Part shown: one piece after another, positions 36,619-46,629 of the stretch | How positions within the stretch are numbered: the first letter of the stretch is position 1 | Layout of the letters: the number at the start of each line of letters is the position of its first letter | Source of the DNA: an uncultured Paracoccaceae bacterium | GTDB taxonomy: Bacteria; Pseudomonadota; Alphaproteobacteria; Rhodobacterales; Rhodobacteraceae | Length of the DNA: 64,000 nucleotides | Direction of reading: 5' to 3' | Assembly: GCA_947498415.1 (NCBI GenBank) | Contig: CANMKB010000003.1 | Location: 496,001 to 560,000, forward strand | Notes under the pieces: generated by a model | Told to the model about the DNA's origin: nothing | Database searches by the model: none | Seen by the model: only the letters and a program-made list of their open reading frames with translations | Made by a program: the position numbers and the translations under genes

Positions 36619-38142
36619 ATGATCTGGCGCGCCCAAAATCTACCGTTGTTTCTGCAACTGGCCGGTATCGCTGGCCTTGTCATGCTGATCCCTTGGGGAT
36701 TTGCCTTGGCCCAAGAAGATTATCATACGGCCCGCAGTTTTCTGTATAGCGCGTTCTTGCTGCTCTTGCTGGTTCTGCTGGTGGCCATTGCCACATCGCG
36801 TGGCCATGTGCGTAGTAAGGAGCGCTTGCAAGACTATCTGTTGTCCTTGCTTGCCGCCTACCTCTTGTTGCCTGCTGCGCTGGCCCTGCCGTTTTATGAG
36901 GCTTTGCGCACCACCAGCTTTATCAATGCTTATTTGGAAATGGTCAGCTGCTTGACCACCACCGGATTGATCCTGTTTGAAAATCCAGAGCGTTTGCCGG
37001 ATGCGCTGCATCTATGGCGTGCCTTGGTCGGATGGCTCGGCGGTTTGATGATGTGGATTGCGGCTGTCGCGGTGTTTTCACCTTTGAACCTAGGTGGTTT
37101 CGAAGTCTCGGCCCGGAGCGATTTCGGAGAATTCACAGATACTGGTCGTCGGGCCGGTCTGGTGGATCCGGCACGCCGCTGGCGGCGCACCATGTCGCAT
37201 CTGGCTCCGATCTATCTAAGCCTAACAGCTGTCCTATGGCTGCTGCTTTTGATCCTTGGCGAAACGCCACTGGCCGGTCTCAGCCACGCGATGTCTGTCT
37301 TGGCGACAAGTGGGATTTCCGCTGTGGGCGGTATGCAAAACGCAGGCGCAGGGTTTGGTGGAGAGATTTTAATTTTTCTCTTTATGTTCTTTGCCTTATC
37401 CCGTGAAACCTATGCAACAGATCTGGGCGCCACGCGGCGTGAGGGGCTATTGGATGATCCAGAATTCCGCTTCGGCGTGTTGATCCTATTGTCAGTTCCA
37501 ACGCTGCTTTTTGCCCGTCACTGGATTGGCGCGATTGATGTCAACGAACAAGAAAACCTATCAGCCGCTGTTCGTGCTGCTTGGGGCGCTTTGTTTACGG
37601 TGCTGTCATTTCTCTCCACCACTGGCTTTGAAAGCGCCAGCTGGGAAGCCGCCCAGGATTGGTCGGGTTTGGGAACGCCGGGCCTGATTTTACTGGGCCT
37701 TGCGATGATTGGCGGTGGTGTCGCAACCACAGCTGGCGGTGTGAAACTGTTGCGGGTGTATGCGCTGTACCTTCAGGGTCTTCGCGAAATGGAACGACTG
37801 GTGCATCCAAGTTCGGTCAGCGGCTCTGGCCAACGCGTACGTCGCATTCGGCGAAAAGGGGCCTTGATTGCATGGGTGTTTTTCATGTTGTTTGCCTTGA
37901 GCTTGGCTGCCATCACCCTTGCTTTGACCGCAGGCGGAACTGGGCTAGAAGACGCTTTGGTGCTGAGTATTGCCGCCCTGTCCACCACCGGCCCATTGGT
38001 GCAAGTGGCCACCGACACACCGATTGATCTTTTAGGCGCGGGCGAGTGGGTGAAATCAGTGCTGTGCCTTGCAATGGTTCTCGGACGGTTGGAAACCCTG
38101 GCCATTATCGCGCTTTTATCTCCAAACCTGTGGCGAAACTAA
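36619..38142 (+). CDS. trkH: Trk potassium channel subunit TrkH
   Basis: K+-conducting membrane subunit, 507 residues, about ten helices. Selectivity-loop remnants are seen as SCLTTTGLILFE, LATSGISAVGG, FLSTTGFESA and ALSTTGPLVQ, the four P-loops of the SKT superfamily. It is translated right after trkA, its NAD-binding regulator, and together they make a constitutive K+ uptake system. Confidence 0.95.
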   Translation: MIWRAQNLPLFLQLAGIAGLVMLIPWGFALAQEDYHTARSFLYSAFLLLLLVLLVAIATSRGHVRSKERLQDYLLSLLAAYLLLPAALALPFYEALRTTSFINAYLEMVSCLTTTGLILFENPERLPDALHLWRALVGWLGGLMMWIAAVAVFSPLNLGGFEVSARSDFGEFTDTGRRAGLVDPARRWRRTMSHLAPIYLSLTAVLWLLLLILGETPLAGLSHAMSVLATSGISAVGGMQNAGAGFGGEILIFLFMFFALSRETYATDLGATRREGLLDDPEFRFGVLILLSVPTLLFARHWIGAIDVNEQENLSAAVRAAWGALFTVLSFLSTTGFESASWEAAQDWSGLGTPGLILLGLAMIGGGVATTAGGVKLLRVYALYLQGLREMERLVHPSSVSGSGQRVRRIRRKGALIAWVFFMLFALSLAAITLALTAGGTGLEDALVLSIAALSTTGPLVQVATDTPIDLLGAGEWVKSVLCLAMVLGRLETLAIIALLSPNLWRN

Positions 38143-38374
38143 AACGGCCACGGGCCCAACAGCGATCTGCCGCAAGGATGGCAACTGAAGGACCACGTAT
38201 ACATAAGTATACTTTTGTTTCGTGTCGGCGGGATTATAGCGCAAAATTTTGCTGATATCGGACGAAGTAAAGAGGAACATTGCCGTTTTTGGGCTGGAAT
38301 ATTCTTACAATGCGTTCCATACTCGTCGCCAAATACCTACACCGCGGCACCAAACAAGAACAAAGGCGATAATA

Positions 38375-38614
38375 ATGGCTTCGGATCGACAGAACCTTCA
38401 GGATGCATTTCTAAACCACGTCCGGAAAACCAAGGTTCCGGTGACTATTTTTCTGATCAATGGTGTGAAACTTCAGGGTGTGATCACTTGGTTTGACAAT
38501 TTCTGCGTGCTTCTACGCCGCGATGGTCAAAGCCAGTTGGTTTATAAACACGCGATTTCTACAATAATGCCTGCACAGCCGATCAGCTTATATGAGGGTG
38601 AAGAACCCTCTTGA
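38375..38614 (+). CDS. hfq: RNA chaperone Hfq
   Basis: 79-residue Sm-like protein that forms hexamers and helps small RNAs pair with mRNAs. Sm1 includes [21 protein letters not shown] and Sm2 [10 protein letters not shown], with the usual YKH contact for uridine ends. The frame is open to 38249, but [12 protein letters not shown] is the conserved start. It overlaps hflX by one base (TGATG). The 232 bases before it hold its promoter region, and no other gene is seen. Confidence 0.96.
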   Translation: MASDRQNLQDAFLNHVRKTKVPVTIFLINGVKLQGVITWFDNFCVLLRRDGQSQLVYKHAISTIMPAQPISLYEGEEPS

Positions 38615-39885
38615 TGGAATATGAAACGCAGACCACCCGCGCTTGGGTACTGCGACCGGAAGTAAAATCAGCTGACGCAAGACGTGAGGCCTCTTTCGCT
38701 TTGGAAGAGGCCGTTTCCTTGGCAGCTGCTCTGCCCGACCTCGAAGTGGTGGGCGCAGATGTTGTGAATTTGCGAAAGATCCAGCCGGGGCAATTGTTTG
38801 GCTCTGGTAAGATCGAAGAACTCAAAACGAAGCTTAAAGCGGAACACATCGATCTTGTGTTGATTGATGGGCCTGTGACGCCAGTTCAGCAACGCAATCT
38901 GGAAAAGGAATGGAAGGTAAAACTTCTAGACCGAACCGGGCTGATTCTTGAAATTTTCTCGGATCGTGCGCGAACCCGCGAAGGCGTGCTGCAAGTTGAA
39001 ATGGCTGCACTGTCCTATCAACGCACCCGTCTGGTGCGGGCCTGGACCCACTTGGAACGCCAAAGGGGTGGTTTGGGTTTTGTGGGCGGTCCTGGGGAAA
39101 CCCAGATCGAGGCCGACCGCCGTGCCATTGATGAACAGCTGGTGCGCCTGCGCCGCCAATTGGCCAAAGTGGTCAAAACGCGCGAATTACACCGAGGCGC
39201 ACGTGCCAAGGTGCCTTATCCGATTGTGGCTTTGGTCGGTTATACCAACGCTGGGAAATCCACCTTGTTCAACCGGGTGACAGGCGCAGATGTTTTGGCC
39301 AAAGACATGCTCTTTGCCACGCTTGATCCAACCATGCGACGCCTTGAACTGACAGATGGCCCCGAGGTCATCCTGTCTGACACGGTGGGCTTTATCTCTG
39401 ATCTGCCAACTGAACTTGTTGCGTCCTTCCGGGCGACACTCGAAGAAGTGCTGGCGGCGGATATCATCCTGCATGTGCGCGATATTTCGCATTCAGAAAG
39501 CGAAGTGCAGGCGGAAGATGTGGCTGAAATCTTGTCGTCTCTTGGCGTTGACGAAGACACGCCGCAATTGGAAGTCTGGAACAAGATCGACCTGCTCGAA
39601 GGCGATGATGCCGAAGCTATGCAAAAGGCTGCGGCCCGCAACGAAGACATTTTTGCGATCTCGTCAATTGACGGCACAGGCATTGAAGAACTGCTGTCTG
39701 AAATCACCCAGCGCCTTCAGGCAGAGCTGACTGTCGAGACCATCTCGCTGCCATTCTCTGCCGGCAAAGAACGGGCTTGGTTGTTCGAAGAGAACGTCAT
39801 CGAAGCAGAAGAGCAAACCGAAACGGGCTATGACTTTACCGTGAAATGGACAGCCCGACAGGCCGCAAATTTCCGTAAACTGTAA
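38614..39885 (+). CDS. hflX: ribosome-associated GTPase HflX
   Basis: 423 residues. N-terminal HflX domain (LEVVGADVVNLRKIQPGQLFGSGKIEE), then the GTPase domain with G1 GYTNAGKST at about 209, G3 DTVGF and G4 NKID. HflX splits stalled ribosomes under stress. The ATG at 38614 overlaps the hfq stop; TTG at 38611 is an alternative. The hfq-hflX pair is conserved across proteobacteria. Confidence 0.95.
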   Translation: MEYETQTTRAWVLRPEVKSADARREASFALEEAVSLAAALPDLEVVGADVVNLRKIQPGQLFGSGKIEELKTKLKAEHIDLVLIDGPVTPVQQRNLEKEWKVKLLDRTGLILEIFSDRARTREGVLQVEMAALSYQRTRLVRAWTHLERQRGGLGFVGGPGETQIEADRRAIDEQLVRLRRQLAKVVKTRELHRGARAKVPYPIVALVGYTNAGKSTLFNRVTGADVLAKDMLFATLDPTMRRLELTDGPEVILSDTVGFISDLPTELVASFRATLEEVLAADIILHVRDISHSESEVQAEDVAEILSSLGVDEDTPQLEVWNKIDLLEGDDAEAMQKAAARNEDIFAISSIDGTGIEELLSEITQRLQAELTVETISLPFSAGKERAWLFEENVIEAEEQTETGYDFTVKWTARQAANFRKL

Positions 39886-39907
39886 AGCTCGCGCAAAACG
39901 GCGCCTT

Positions 39908-39929
39908 CTTCATCTTTCTAAAAATACTC
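39908..39929 (-). repeat. dispersed intergenic element, copy 3
   Basis: Minus-strand GAGTATTTTT plus AGAAAGATGAAG, identical to copy 1 at all 22 positions. It lies 22 bases after hflX, between convergent genes. Confidence 0.75.
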
Positions 39930-39937
39930 AAAAAAAT

Positions 39938-39957
39938 GCGAGGGGCTTGCCCCTCGC
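39938..39957. terminator. hairpin between hflX and the acylase gene
   Basis: GCGAGGGGC/GCCCCTCGC arms with a TT centre and a preceding A run (39930-39935), so it best suits the minus-strand acylase transcript and may also end hflX. Confidence 0.7.
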
Positions 39958-39984
39958 TTCTTTCATTTCAACGCAGCAGAACGC

Positions 39985-42444
39985 CTAGGGCAAAAGCCGT
40001 GTCACACCCACAGCCGCGGCACGGGCCAGGTCTTCATCCAAAGACATTGGCACATATTCTCCACGACGCCACAGCTGGGCCATGTCATCATAATACCGGC
40101 TTAGGAAGTGACCGGATTGGCCTGTAGAGGTGATGAAAACCGAGCTATCTGGATCGGCAAAATCATAGACACCGCGATAGGCCGCAGCGTGGACATTCTG
40201 AAAAGGCGCATCGCCAACACCTGATGTACGGCCCCGTTGCAGGGTATTGTCACCCCCGCTTGTCGATTGGCGAATGTTCACAAAATGCTTCAGCACCGGC
40301 AGCTTACCCAGAACCTGATGGTCATGGGTCGCTTGGTGCGCTTCGCCCCAACGCAGGCTTTCCAGATTGCGACTGTGATGCTCCTCTATCCAGATCAACG
40401 CATCATCCAATGCCAGCCTTGCGATATCTGTACAGGTTTCAGTCGGCGCGGATTGCACCACGTCACACCAGCTCGCAGCCCCATCCACATCGCGGAACAC
40501 ACGTTCGATAAACAAGGGTTCGACCCGGGTGAATTCAGTTGCAAGCGGCCCCAGATCATCTTTGATCAACCGATCTTGCAATGCGCGCATCCAAGCGGCG
40601 TAGATGAGCGGCTCTGGCAGATGCTCGTTCATCTCGCCGTTCCACTCTGCCAAAAGGGCAAGGGCGCGCTGACGTTGCCGTTCTTGAGTGCCCTCTGCTG
40701 TCGTTTCACCAGTGTACCAAAGGTCTGCGGCCACCAAAGGCAACAAGCTGCGGGCGGTGAAACTGACCGTATCAAGCTGTGCTTCAATAAAGCTGTCACG
40801 AGTGTGAACCTCGCGGCCCTGCATCAAGCGTTCCCATCGTTGCACACGCTGGCTATCCCCCCAGTCAAACGACATATGCAGTGGGAAAGGCCGATCAACG
40901 ATCTTGTTGTTGGTATTGCCAAGGATGCCGCCAACAGGCGCTACAAATTGCGGGTTGCTGCTATAGGGCAGGCGACCTTGCCAGCGGTTTTCACGGCGCC
41001 AGCCCAGGCTGGGCATCCGCCCTTGGCTTTGATGGCGGCCCGCGCGGCGTGGCATGGCGCCAACGGTTTTCAGCGCAATTGAATTGGCATCAATCAGAGT
41101 CAGGTTTTGCGAGGGCGACAGATAGGATTCAGCCCCTTGGATCGCTTCATTCACAGAACCGGCATACATCAGATCCAGCGCAGCGTTCATCGAAGTGTCA
41201 TTTGGGCTCAGCGCTGTCCAGCCGATGGCGGCCACATGGCCCTTAGGGGTGATGGCTTTTAGGTCATACATAGAGCCGGGCAAGACCGGCCCATTGTCTG
41301 TCCAGCGCAGGGTCAGAGTGATGGGCGCGGCATCTTTGATCTGAATGATCGATTTGCGTGAGGCAAAGTCTTTAAACCCCTCCGGGGTCCGGTATTGGTT
41401 TGGATTGTCGGGGTTCAGCTCTTCGATGAACACATCCTGATCATCCAGATAAGACGAGGTTACACCCCACGCGAGCTTTTCGCTGCGGCCGGTCAAGATT
41501 GTTGGAATGCCGGGGATTGTTCCGCCGATCACACCTCCGCCTGACAACTGCATCCGCGCCAGATACCAAATGGCGGGGGCAGACAGTTCTAGATGCGGAT
41601 CATTGGCCAGCAATGTACCGCCAGACGCAGATCGGCTGGCCGAAGCCGCCCAGGCGTTGGATGCACCTGCCAAACCCCGAGGTTTCACTGGCGACAACGG
41701 ATGCGGTGCGGCTTGTGCGGTTTGTACAAAGGTCGGCACACCGGGCACGAGCGCTGCGTATTCGGGCAGGGCTGCCACGCCGGTGCCGGGCACCTCAGGC
41801 ATGACATCTGCCAAACGGCTTTCATCAGGGATCAGCAACGAAACACGGGCCCGCAACACTTCTTCTTTCAGGTGGCCGGTCAGTTGCAGCGCCATGACCT
41901 TTTGGATGGCGATGGAATCTGCCACTTGCCAAGGGGCAATGGGGGCCGAGAACAAGAACATCTCTGGCGCACCGCGGCCCAATGCGTCACGGTTCACCTC
42001 GTTGATGCGGGCGTTTACGCCATTGGCATAGGCTGTCATCATCGCTTTGGTGCGCGGCGCCAGCACATCAACAGAGCTGACAGACAGTGGGTAAATATCC
42101 AGACGACGAATAAGCTGATCGATATCAACAGTCGAAGTGCCAAAGATTTCAGAAAGGCGGCCTTGGGCGGTGCGGCGCATGGTTATCATCTGCCATAGCC
42201 GATCTTGCGCGTGGGCATAGCCCAAACCAAAAAACACGTCTTCGTCTTTCTCGCCAAAAATATGCGGGACGTTGGTGTTGTTACGTACAATTTCTACAGG
42301 GGCCGACACATAGCCCGTTTGCAAATCTTTGTTGTATTCCGGCAAGGAACGCGAGGCGAAGTAATACACCAAAGCCACCGCTAAGGCGCCCAGAACCACA
42401 AGGCCGCTTGTCAGACGCAGCAGCCATTTGAAAACTAAAGCCAT
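39985..42444 (-). CDS. penicillin acylase family N-terminal-nucleophile hydrolase
   Basis: 819 residues. An N-terminal membrane helix (residues 8-30) is followed by the alpha part (VEIVRNNTNVPHIFGEKDED...), and the beta part starts at S262 in GASNAWA, the serine that becomes the N-terminal nucleophile after self-cleavage. LANDPHLELSAPAIWY and LAWGVTSSYLDDQDVFIEE are family blocks. Homologues hydrolyse penicillins, or more often acyl-homoserine lactones, giving quorum quenching; the substrate here is not decided by sequence. Periplasmic by the anchor. Confidence 0.9.
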   Translation of the reverse strand: MALVFKWLLRLTSGLVVLGALAVALVYYFASRSLPEYNKDLQTGYVSAPVEIVRNNTNVPHIFGEKDEDVFFGLGYAHAQDRLWQMITMRRTAQGRLSEIFGTSTVDIDQLIRRLDIYPLSVSSVDVLAPRTKAMMTAYANGVNARINEVNRDALGRGAPEMFLFSAPIAPWQVADSIAIQKVMALQLTGHLKEEVLRARVSLLIPDESRLADVMPEVPGTGVAALPEYAALVPGVPTFVQTAQAAPHPLSPVKPRGLAGASNAWAASASRSASGGTLLANDPHLELSAPAIWYLARMQLSGGGVIGGTIPGIPTILTGRSEKLAWGVTSSYLDDQDVFIEELNPDNPNQYRTPEGFKDFASRKSIIQIKDAAPITLTLRWTDNGPVLPGSMYDLKAITPKGHVAAIGWTALSPNDTSMNAALDLMYAGSVNEAIQGAESYLSPSQNLTLIDANSIALKTVGAMPRRAGRHQSQGRMPSLGWRRENRWQGRLPYSSNPQFVAPVGGILGNTNNKIVDRPFPLHMSFDWGDSQRVQRWERLMQGREVHTRDSFIEAQLDTVSFTARSLLPLVAADLWYTGETTAEGTQERQRQRALALLAEWNGEMNEHLPEPLIYAAWMRALQDRLIKDDLGPLATEFTRVEPLFIERVFRDVDGAASWCDVVQSAPTETCTDIARLALDDALIWIEEHHSRNLESLRWGEAHQATHDHQVLGKLPVLKHFVNIRQSTSGGDNTLQRGRTSGVGDAPFQNVHAAAYRGVYDFADPDSSVFITSTGQSGHFLSRYYDDMAQLWRRGEYVPMSLDEDLARAAAVGVTRLLP

Positions 42445-42531
42445 TCGAATCCTATTTTAATCTTGCGTCAGGGCGACGTCCCGGCCAGACATTACTGCGA
42501 AAGATTACGATGGGAAAGAGAGGCATTTGAG

Positions 42532-43404
42532 ATGGCTAAAATTGCATTTTTAGGACTGGGTGTCATGGGCTATCCGATGGCTGGTCATCTTCAGGCCGCA
42601 GGTCATGATGTGACCGTTTTTAATCGGACCACAGCCAAAGCCGAAGCTTGGGTTGCAGAGCACAAAGGCAGCCTGGGTGTGACCCCGCAAGAGGCTGTTT
42701 CTGGGGCAGATTTTGTCATGGCCTGTGTGGGCAACGATGATGATTTACGCACGGTTTGCGTCGGCGAAATTGGGGCGTTTCAAGGTATGAAAGACGGTGC
42801 GATTTTTGTCGATCACACAACCGTTTCTGCCAAAGTCACAAATGAGCTATATGAGGCTGCCAAGGCCAACGGGTTAAACTTTGTCGATGCGCCAATTTCA
42901 GGCGGGCAGGCGGGTGCTGAAAATGCCGTGCTGTCGATCATGTGTGGCGGTGATCAAGACGCCTATGAGGTGGCAGAGCCGATCATGCAGTCTTATGCCC
43001 GCATCTGTCGTCGCATTGGTGAAACAGGCGCGGGTCAGATGACCAAGATGTGCAACCAAATCGCCATCGCCGGTGTTGTGCAGGGCCTTTCAGAAGCGCT
43101 TCATTTTGCAGAAAAAGCAGGTCTTGATGGCCGCTCTGTGGTCGAGGTGATCAGCCAAGGCGCGGCGGGCAGCTGGCAAATGCAAAACCGCCATGAGACG
43201 ATGCTGGACGATGAGTTTGACCATGGGTTTGCTGTGGACTGGATGCGCAAAGACCTCGCGATTTGTTTGCAAACGGCCGAAGAAACCGGTGCAAGCTTGC
43301 CGCTGACCGCCCTTGTGGATCAGTTTTACAAAGACGTTCAGAAAATCGGCGGAGCGCGCTGGGATACCTCAAGCCTGATCAAACGCCTGCGCGCGTTGGA
43401 TTAA
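42532..43404 (+). CDS. 3-hydroxyisobutyrate dehydrogenase-family oxidoreductase
   Basis: 290 residues, beta-hydroxyacid dehydrogenase family. Cofactor motif FLGLGVMGYPMAGHL at 6-20, substrate-binding DAPISGGQAGAE near 119-130, and catalytic lysine K172 in GQMTKMCNQ. NRTT after the second strand suggests NADP use rather than NAD. GAGAGG lies ahead of the ATG at 42532. A likely co-transcribed methyltransferase follows after 24 bases. Substrate could be 3-hydroxyisobutyrate, 2-hydroxy-3-oxopropionate or another small hydroxyacid. Confidence 0.88.
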   Translation: MAKIAFLGLGVMGYPMAGHLQAAGHDVTVFNRTTAKAEAWVAEHKGSLGVTPQEAVSGADFVMACVGNDDDLRTVCVGEIGAFQGMKDGAIFVDHTTVSAKVTNELYEAAKANGLNFVDAPISGGQAGAENAVLSIMCGGDQDAYEVAEPIMQSYARICRRIGETGAGQMTKMCNQIAIAGVVQGLSEALHFAEKAGLDGRSVVEVISQGAAGSWQMQNRHETMLDDEFDHGFAVDWMRKDLAICLQTAEETGASLPLTALVDQFYKDVQKIGGARWDTSSLIKRLRALD

Positions 43405-43428
43405 GGCCACCCGCCACGGAGACACCAA

Positions 43429-44238
43429 ATGCCCCAAGATGATCCAAGTCAAAAGATTAGGCGCCAGAACATTCAAGCGTGGGAAGAGGCCGCGCCCATT
43501 CACTGGCGTCACAATCAGGCTTGGCAACTTAAGGCATTTGGAACTCCGGGGTTTTCTTGTTTGAAAGAGGTTGAGACAGAAATCTTGTTGACGCTTGGTG
43601 TGGCCGGCAAAGATGTGGCTCAGGTGTGCTGCAACAACGGGCGCGAGCTGATTTCCGTGAAAAACATGGGTGCAGCCCGGTGTGTCGGGTTTGACGGGGC
43701 GCAGGGGTTTCTAGATCAGGGGGTAGCTCTGGCAAAGGCTGCGGGGCAAGATGTTGAATTTCATTGCTGCGATGCAAATGCCATTCCAACGCGGTACCAC
43801 AACAGTTTTGATCTGGTGATCATGACCATCGGCGTGTTGGGCTGGATGCCTGATATCGATCTTTTCATTGCAGGCGTTGCCAAGCTGTTGCGGCCAGGCG
43901 GTGCCGTTTTTATTCATGAACACCACCCGGTTTTGATGATGCTAGAACCCGGCCCAGCCGAGGCGCCTGTGAATTGGGAATTGTCCTATTTCACCAAAGA
44001 CCCCTATGTGGACGACAGCGGGTTGGATTACTACGGCGGAGAGAATTACGACGCGACGCCCAACATTTCGTTCAGCCATAAGATGTCAGATATTCTGATG
44101 GCCATGGTGAACGCGGGGCTTACACTAGAACACTTTAACGAACGGCCAGATCATATTTCAAATGTGTGGTGGAACGTGGAACAGGCCAACATTGGCGTTC
44201 CAATGAGCTATACGTTGGTGGTGCGAAAATCCGCTTAG
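43429..44238 (+). CDS. class I SAM-dependent methyltransferase
   Basis: 269 residues. The SAM site is unusual: motif I reads VAQVCCNNGRELIS where most family members have an L-x-x-GCG-x-G loop; the following GFDGAQGFLDQ and HCCDANAIP fit motifs II and III. FDLVIMTIGVLGWMPD and LLRPGGAVFIHEHHP are typical of the family. CGGAG stands before the ATG. It follows the dehydrogenase gene closely. Methyl acceptor unknown. Confidence 0.8.
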   Translation: MPQDDPSQKIRRQNIQAWEEAAPIHWRHNQAWQLKAFGTPGFSCLKEVETEILLTLGVAGKDVAQVCCNNGRELISVKNMGAARCVGFDGAQGFLDQGVALAKAAGQDVEFHCCDANAIPTRYHNSFDLVIMTIGVLGWMPDIDLFIAGVAKLLRPGGAVFIHEHHPVLMMLEPGPAEAPVNWELSYFTKDPYVDDSGLDYYGGENYDATPNISFSHKMSDILMAMVNAGLTLEHFNERPDHISNVWWNVEQANIGVPMSYTLVVRKSA

Positions 44239-44252
44239 GACCGCACAAAAAA

Positions 44253-44271
44253 CGCCGCCTCTGGGGCGGCG
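44253..44271 (-). terminator. terminator of the SYLF gene
   Basis: CGCCGCC (44253-44259) with GGCGGCG (44265-44271). The A run at 44247-44252 gives a U run on the minus strand; it may also end the methyltransferase transcript. Confidence 0.75.
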
Positions 44272-44293
44272 CTTTGCATTCAGTTTCAAACCC

Positions 44294-44854
44294 TTATGGG
44301 ATGATGCGCGTGTATTTGGTGCCTTCAAGTGTTGCCCCCAAACGCAGGCCTGCACGGCCAAACACAACCGCCAAAACCGGAGAGGTCAGGGTTGTGGTTT
44401 CTGTCGCAATTGAATCGCCCTGATCTGAGAAGACATATTCAACATCTGCGCCAGCCGCCCAACCGCTTGAGCGGCGGAAGCTCATCAAAGCGTCCTGAGT
44501 CATAAAGAACAAGACGTGCGCATATTGCTGGGCCCCGATTTGCAAACCAAAGTTGGCTTTGGTGGTCGAGTAGTAATCAACCGTGATGTCGTTCACCAAA
44601 AGTGACCCGCGGCCATAAGCGCCGCCAAAGCCCAAGCCAGCCTCTGTGACCAAAGGCATCACCAGCATACCAGCCGCTTTTTGCGACAGATCTACTGTGT
44701 TTGGATAGGTGTCATACATAAAGTTCAGCGTGGTGTTCACGCGGGCGTCGATGGTGTTTGCACCCTGACTGCCCACGCCATTGCCACAAGCGGCAGTTAC
44801 GGTGGTGCCAGCCAAAGCGGCAAGAGTGAATGCACGTCGGTTCATCTGTGTCAT
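44294..44854 (-). CDS. SYLF/YSC84-domain lipoprotein
   Basis: 186 residues. The N-terminus has NRRAFTLAALAG followed by a lipobox-like TVTAAC, with C23 as the lipidated residue; the paired arginines could also mean Tat export. Residues 60-186 form a SYLF (DUF500) domain: AGMLVMPLVTEAGLGFGGAYGRG, then LQIGAQQYAHVLFFMTQDAL. SYLF domains bind lipids. The terminator at 44253-44271 follows. Role in the envelope unknown. Confidence 0.8.
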   Translation of the reverse strand: MTQMNRRAFTLAALAGTTVTAACGNGVGSQGANTIDARVNTTLNFMYDTYPNTVDLSQKAAGMLVMPLVTEAGLGFGGAYGRGSLLVNDITVDYYSTTKANFGLQIGAQQYAHVLFFMTQDALMSFRRSSGWAAGADVEYVFSDQGDSIATETTTLTSPVLAVVFGRAGLRLGATLEGTKYTRIIP

Positions 44855-44980
44855 GGAATGGCCTGTTTCTCTTTGCTCAATTAGGGTCGCGGTTGCGATT
44901 ATTTGCCGGTTGATCCGGCTTTGGTCGCAATATACCGCGCATTATCGGCATTGTCATGTAAACTTGAGACTTTAGGCAGT

Positions 44981-45994
<1,014 letters not shown>

Positions 45995-46094
45995 TTACTT
46001 TCTCTCTTCGTTGCCATGGATAATGTCCGCGCTCAAGGGTAGGAATTGCCGCGTCACCGCGCTATGTGGTGTCAAATTTGACAAGGACTCCGCC

Positions 46095-46619
46095 GTGGAC
46101 GCGTATAAGGCCATCTTAGAACTTATCGATTTGCGCAGCTTTTCCAATCTTTGGTTCTGGATCATGCTGGCTGTGATTTGGTCATCTGTGAGCCACTGGA
46201 TCCTTGGTGTGCCCTATGATTTGGTGCTGCGGGCCCGGCGCAAAGGCGGGCGACATGAGATCGATTTCGAAGATCTGGTGCGCATCAATATTGGCCGAAT
46301 GTTGTTTATCAGCCGTGAAAGCGGATTGGTGATGATGTCCTTTGGGTGCTTTGTTCTAAGTACCTTGGCTGTGCTGGGGTTTTATTATCGGATTGAGTTT
46401 GCTCAGGCGATGTTTTTGATCATTTTCCCGCTGACAATTGTGGGCCTTCTGTCGTTGGCGTGTGCCCGTGGCATTGAGGCAGATCAGGCGCAGGGGGAAG
46501 ACTTGTATAAACGCTTGGCACGCCAGCGTATCTACGTACAACTCATTGGTTTGATTTCTATTTTCGTGACGTCGATCTGGGGGATGTACCAAAACTTCCA
46601 GATTTCTCCGTTGAATTGA
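46095..46619 (+). CDS. small four-helix membrane protein before mfd
   Basis: 174 residues, family not recognised. Hydrophobic segments lie at about 19-42 (LWFWIMLAVIW), 80-101 (VMMSFGCFVLS), 105-127 (MFLIIFPLTIVG) and 148-168 (LIGLISIFVTS). A basic-acidic cytosolic stretch RARRKGGRHEIDFEDLVRINIGR follows the first helix. GTG at 46095 is chosen because AAGGA is spaced seven bases before it; the frame is open to 45885 inside hemB. Ten bases from mfd, so co-transcribed. No catalytic motif. Confidence 0.7.
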   Translation: MDAYKAILELIDLRSFSNLWFWIMLAVIWSSVSHWILGVPYDLVLRARRKGGRHEIDFEDLVRINIGRMLFISRESGLVMMSFGCFVLSTLAVLGFYYRIEFAQAMFLIIFPLTIVGLLSLACARGIEADQAQGEDLYKRLARQRIYVQLIGLISIFVTSIWGMYQNFQISPLN

Positions 46620-46629
46620 CGAGGGCCGC

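Noticed and set aside
40237..41082. 281-codon plus-strand frame opposite the acylase gene
   Set aside because: Shadow frame in another strand of a 2.4-kb real gene; no domain.
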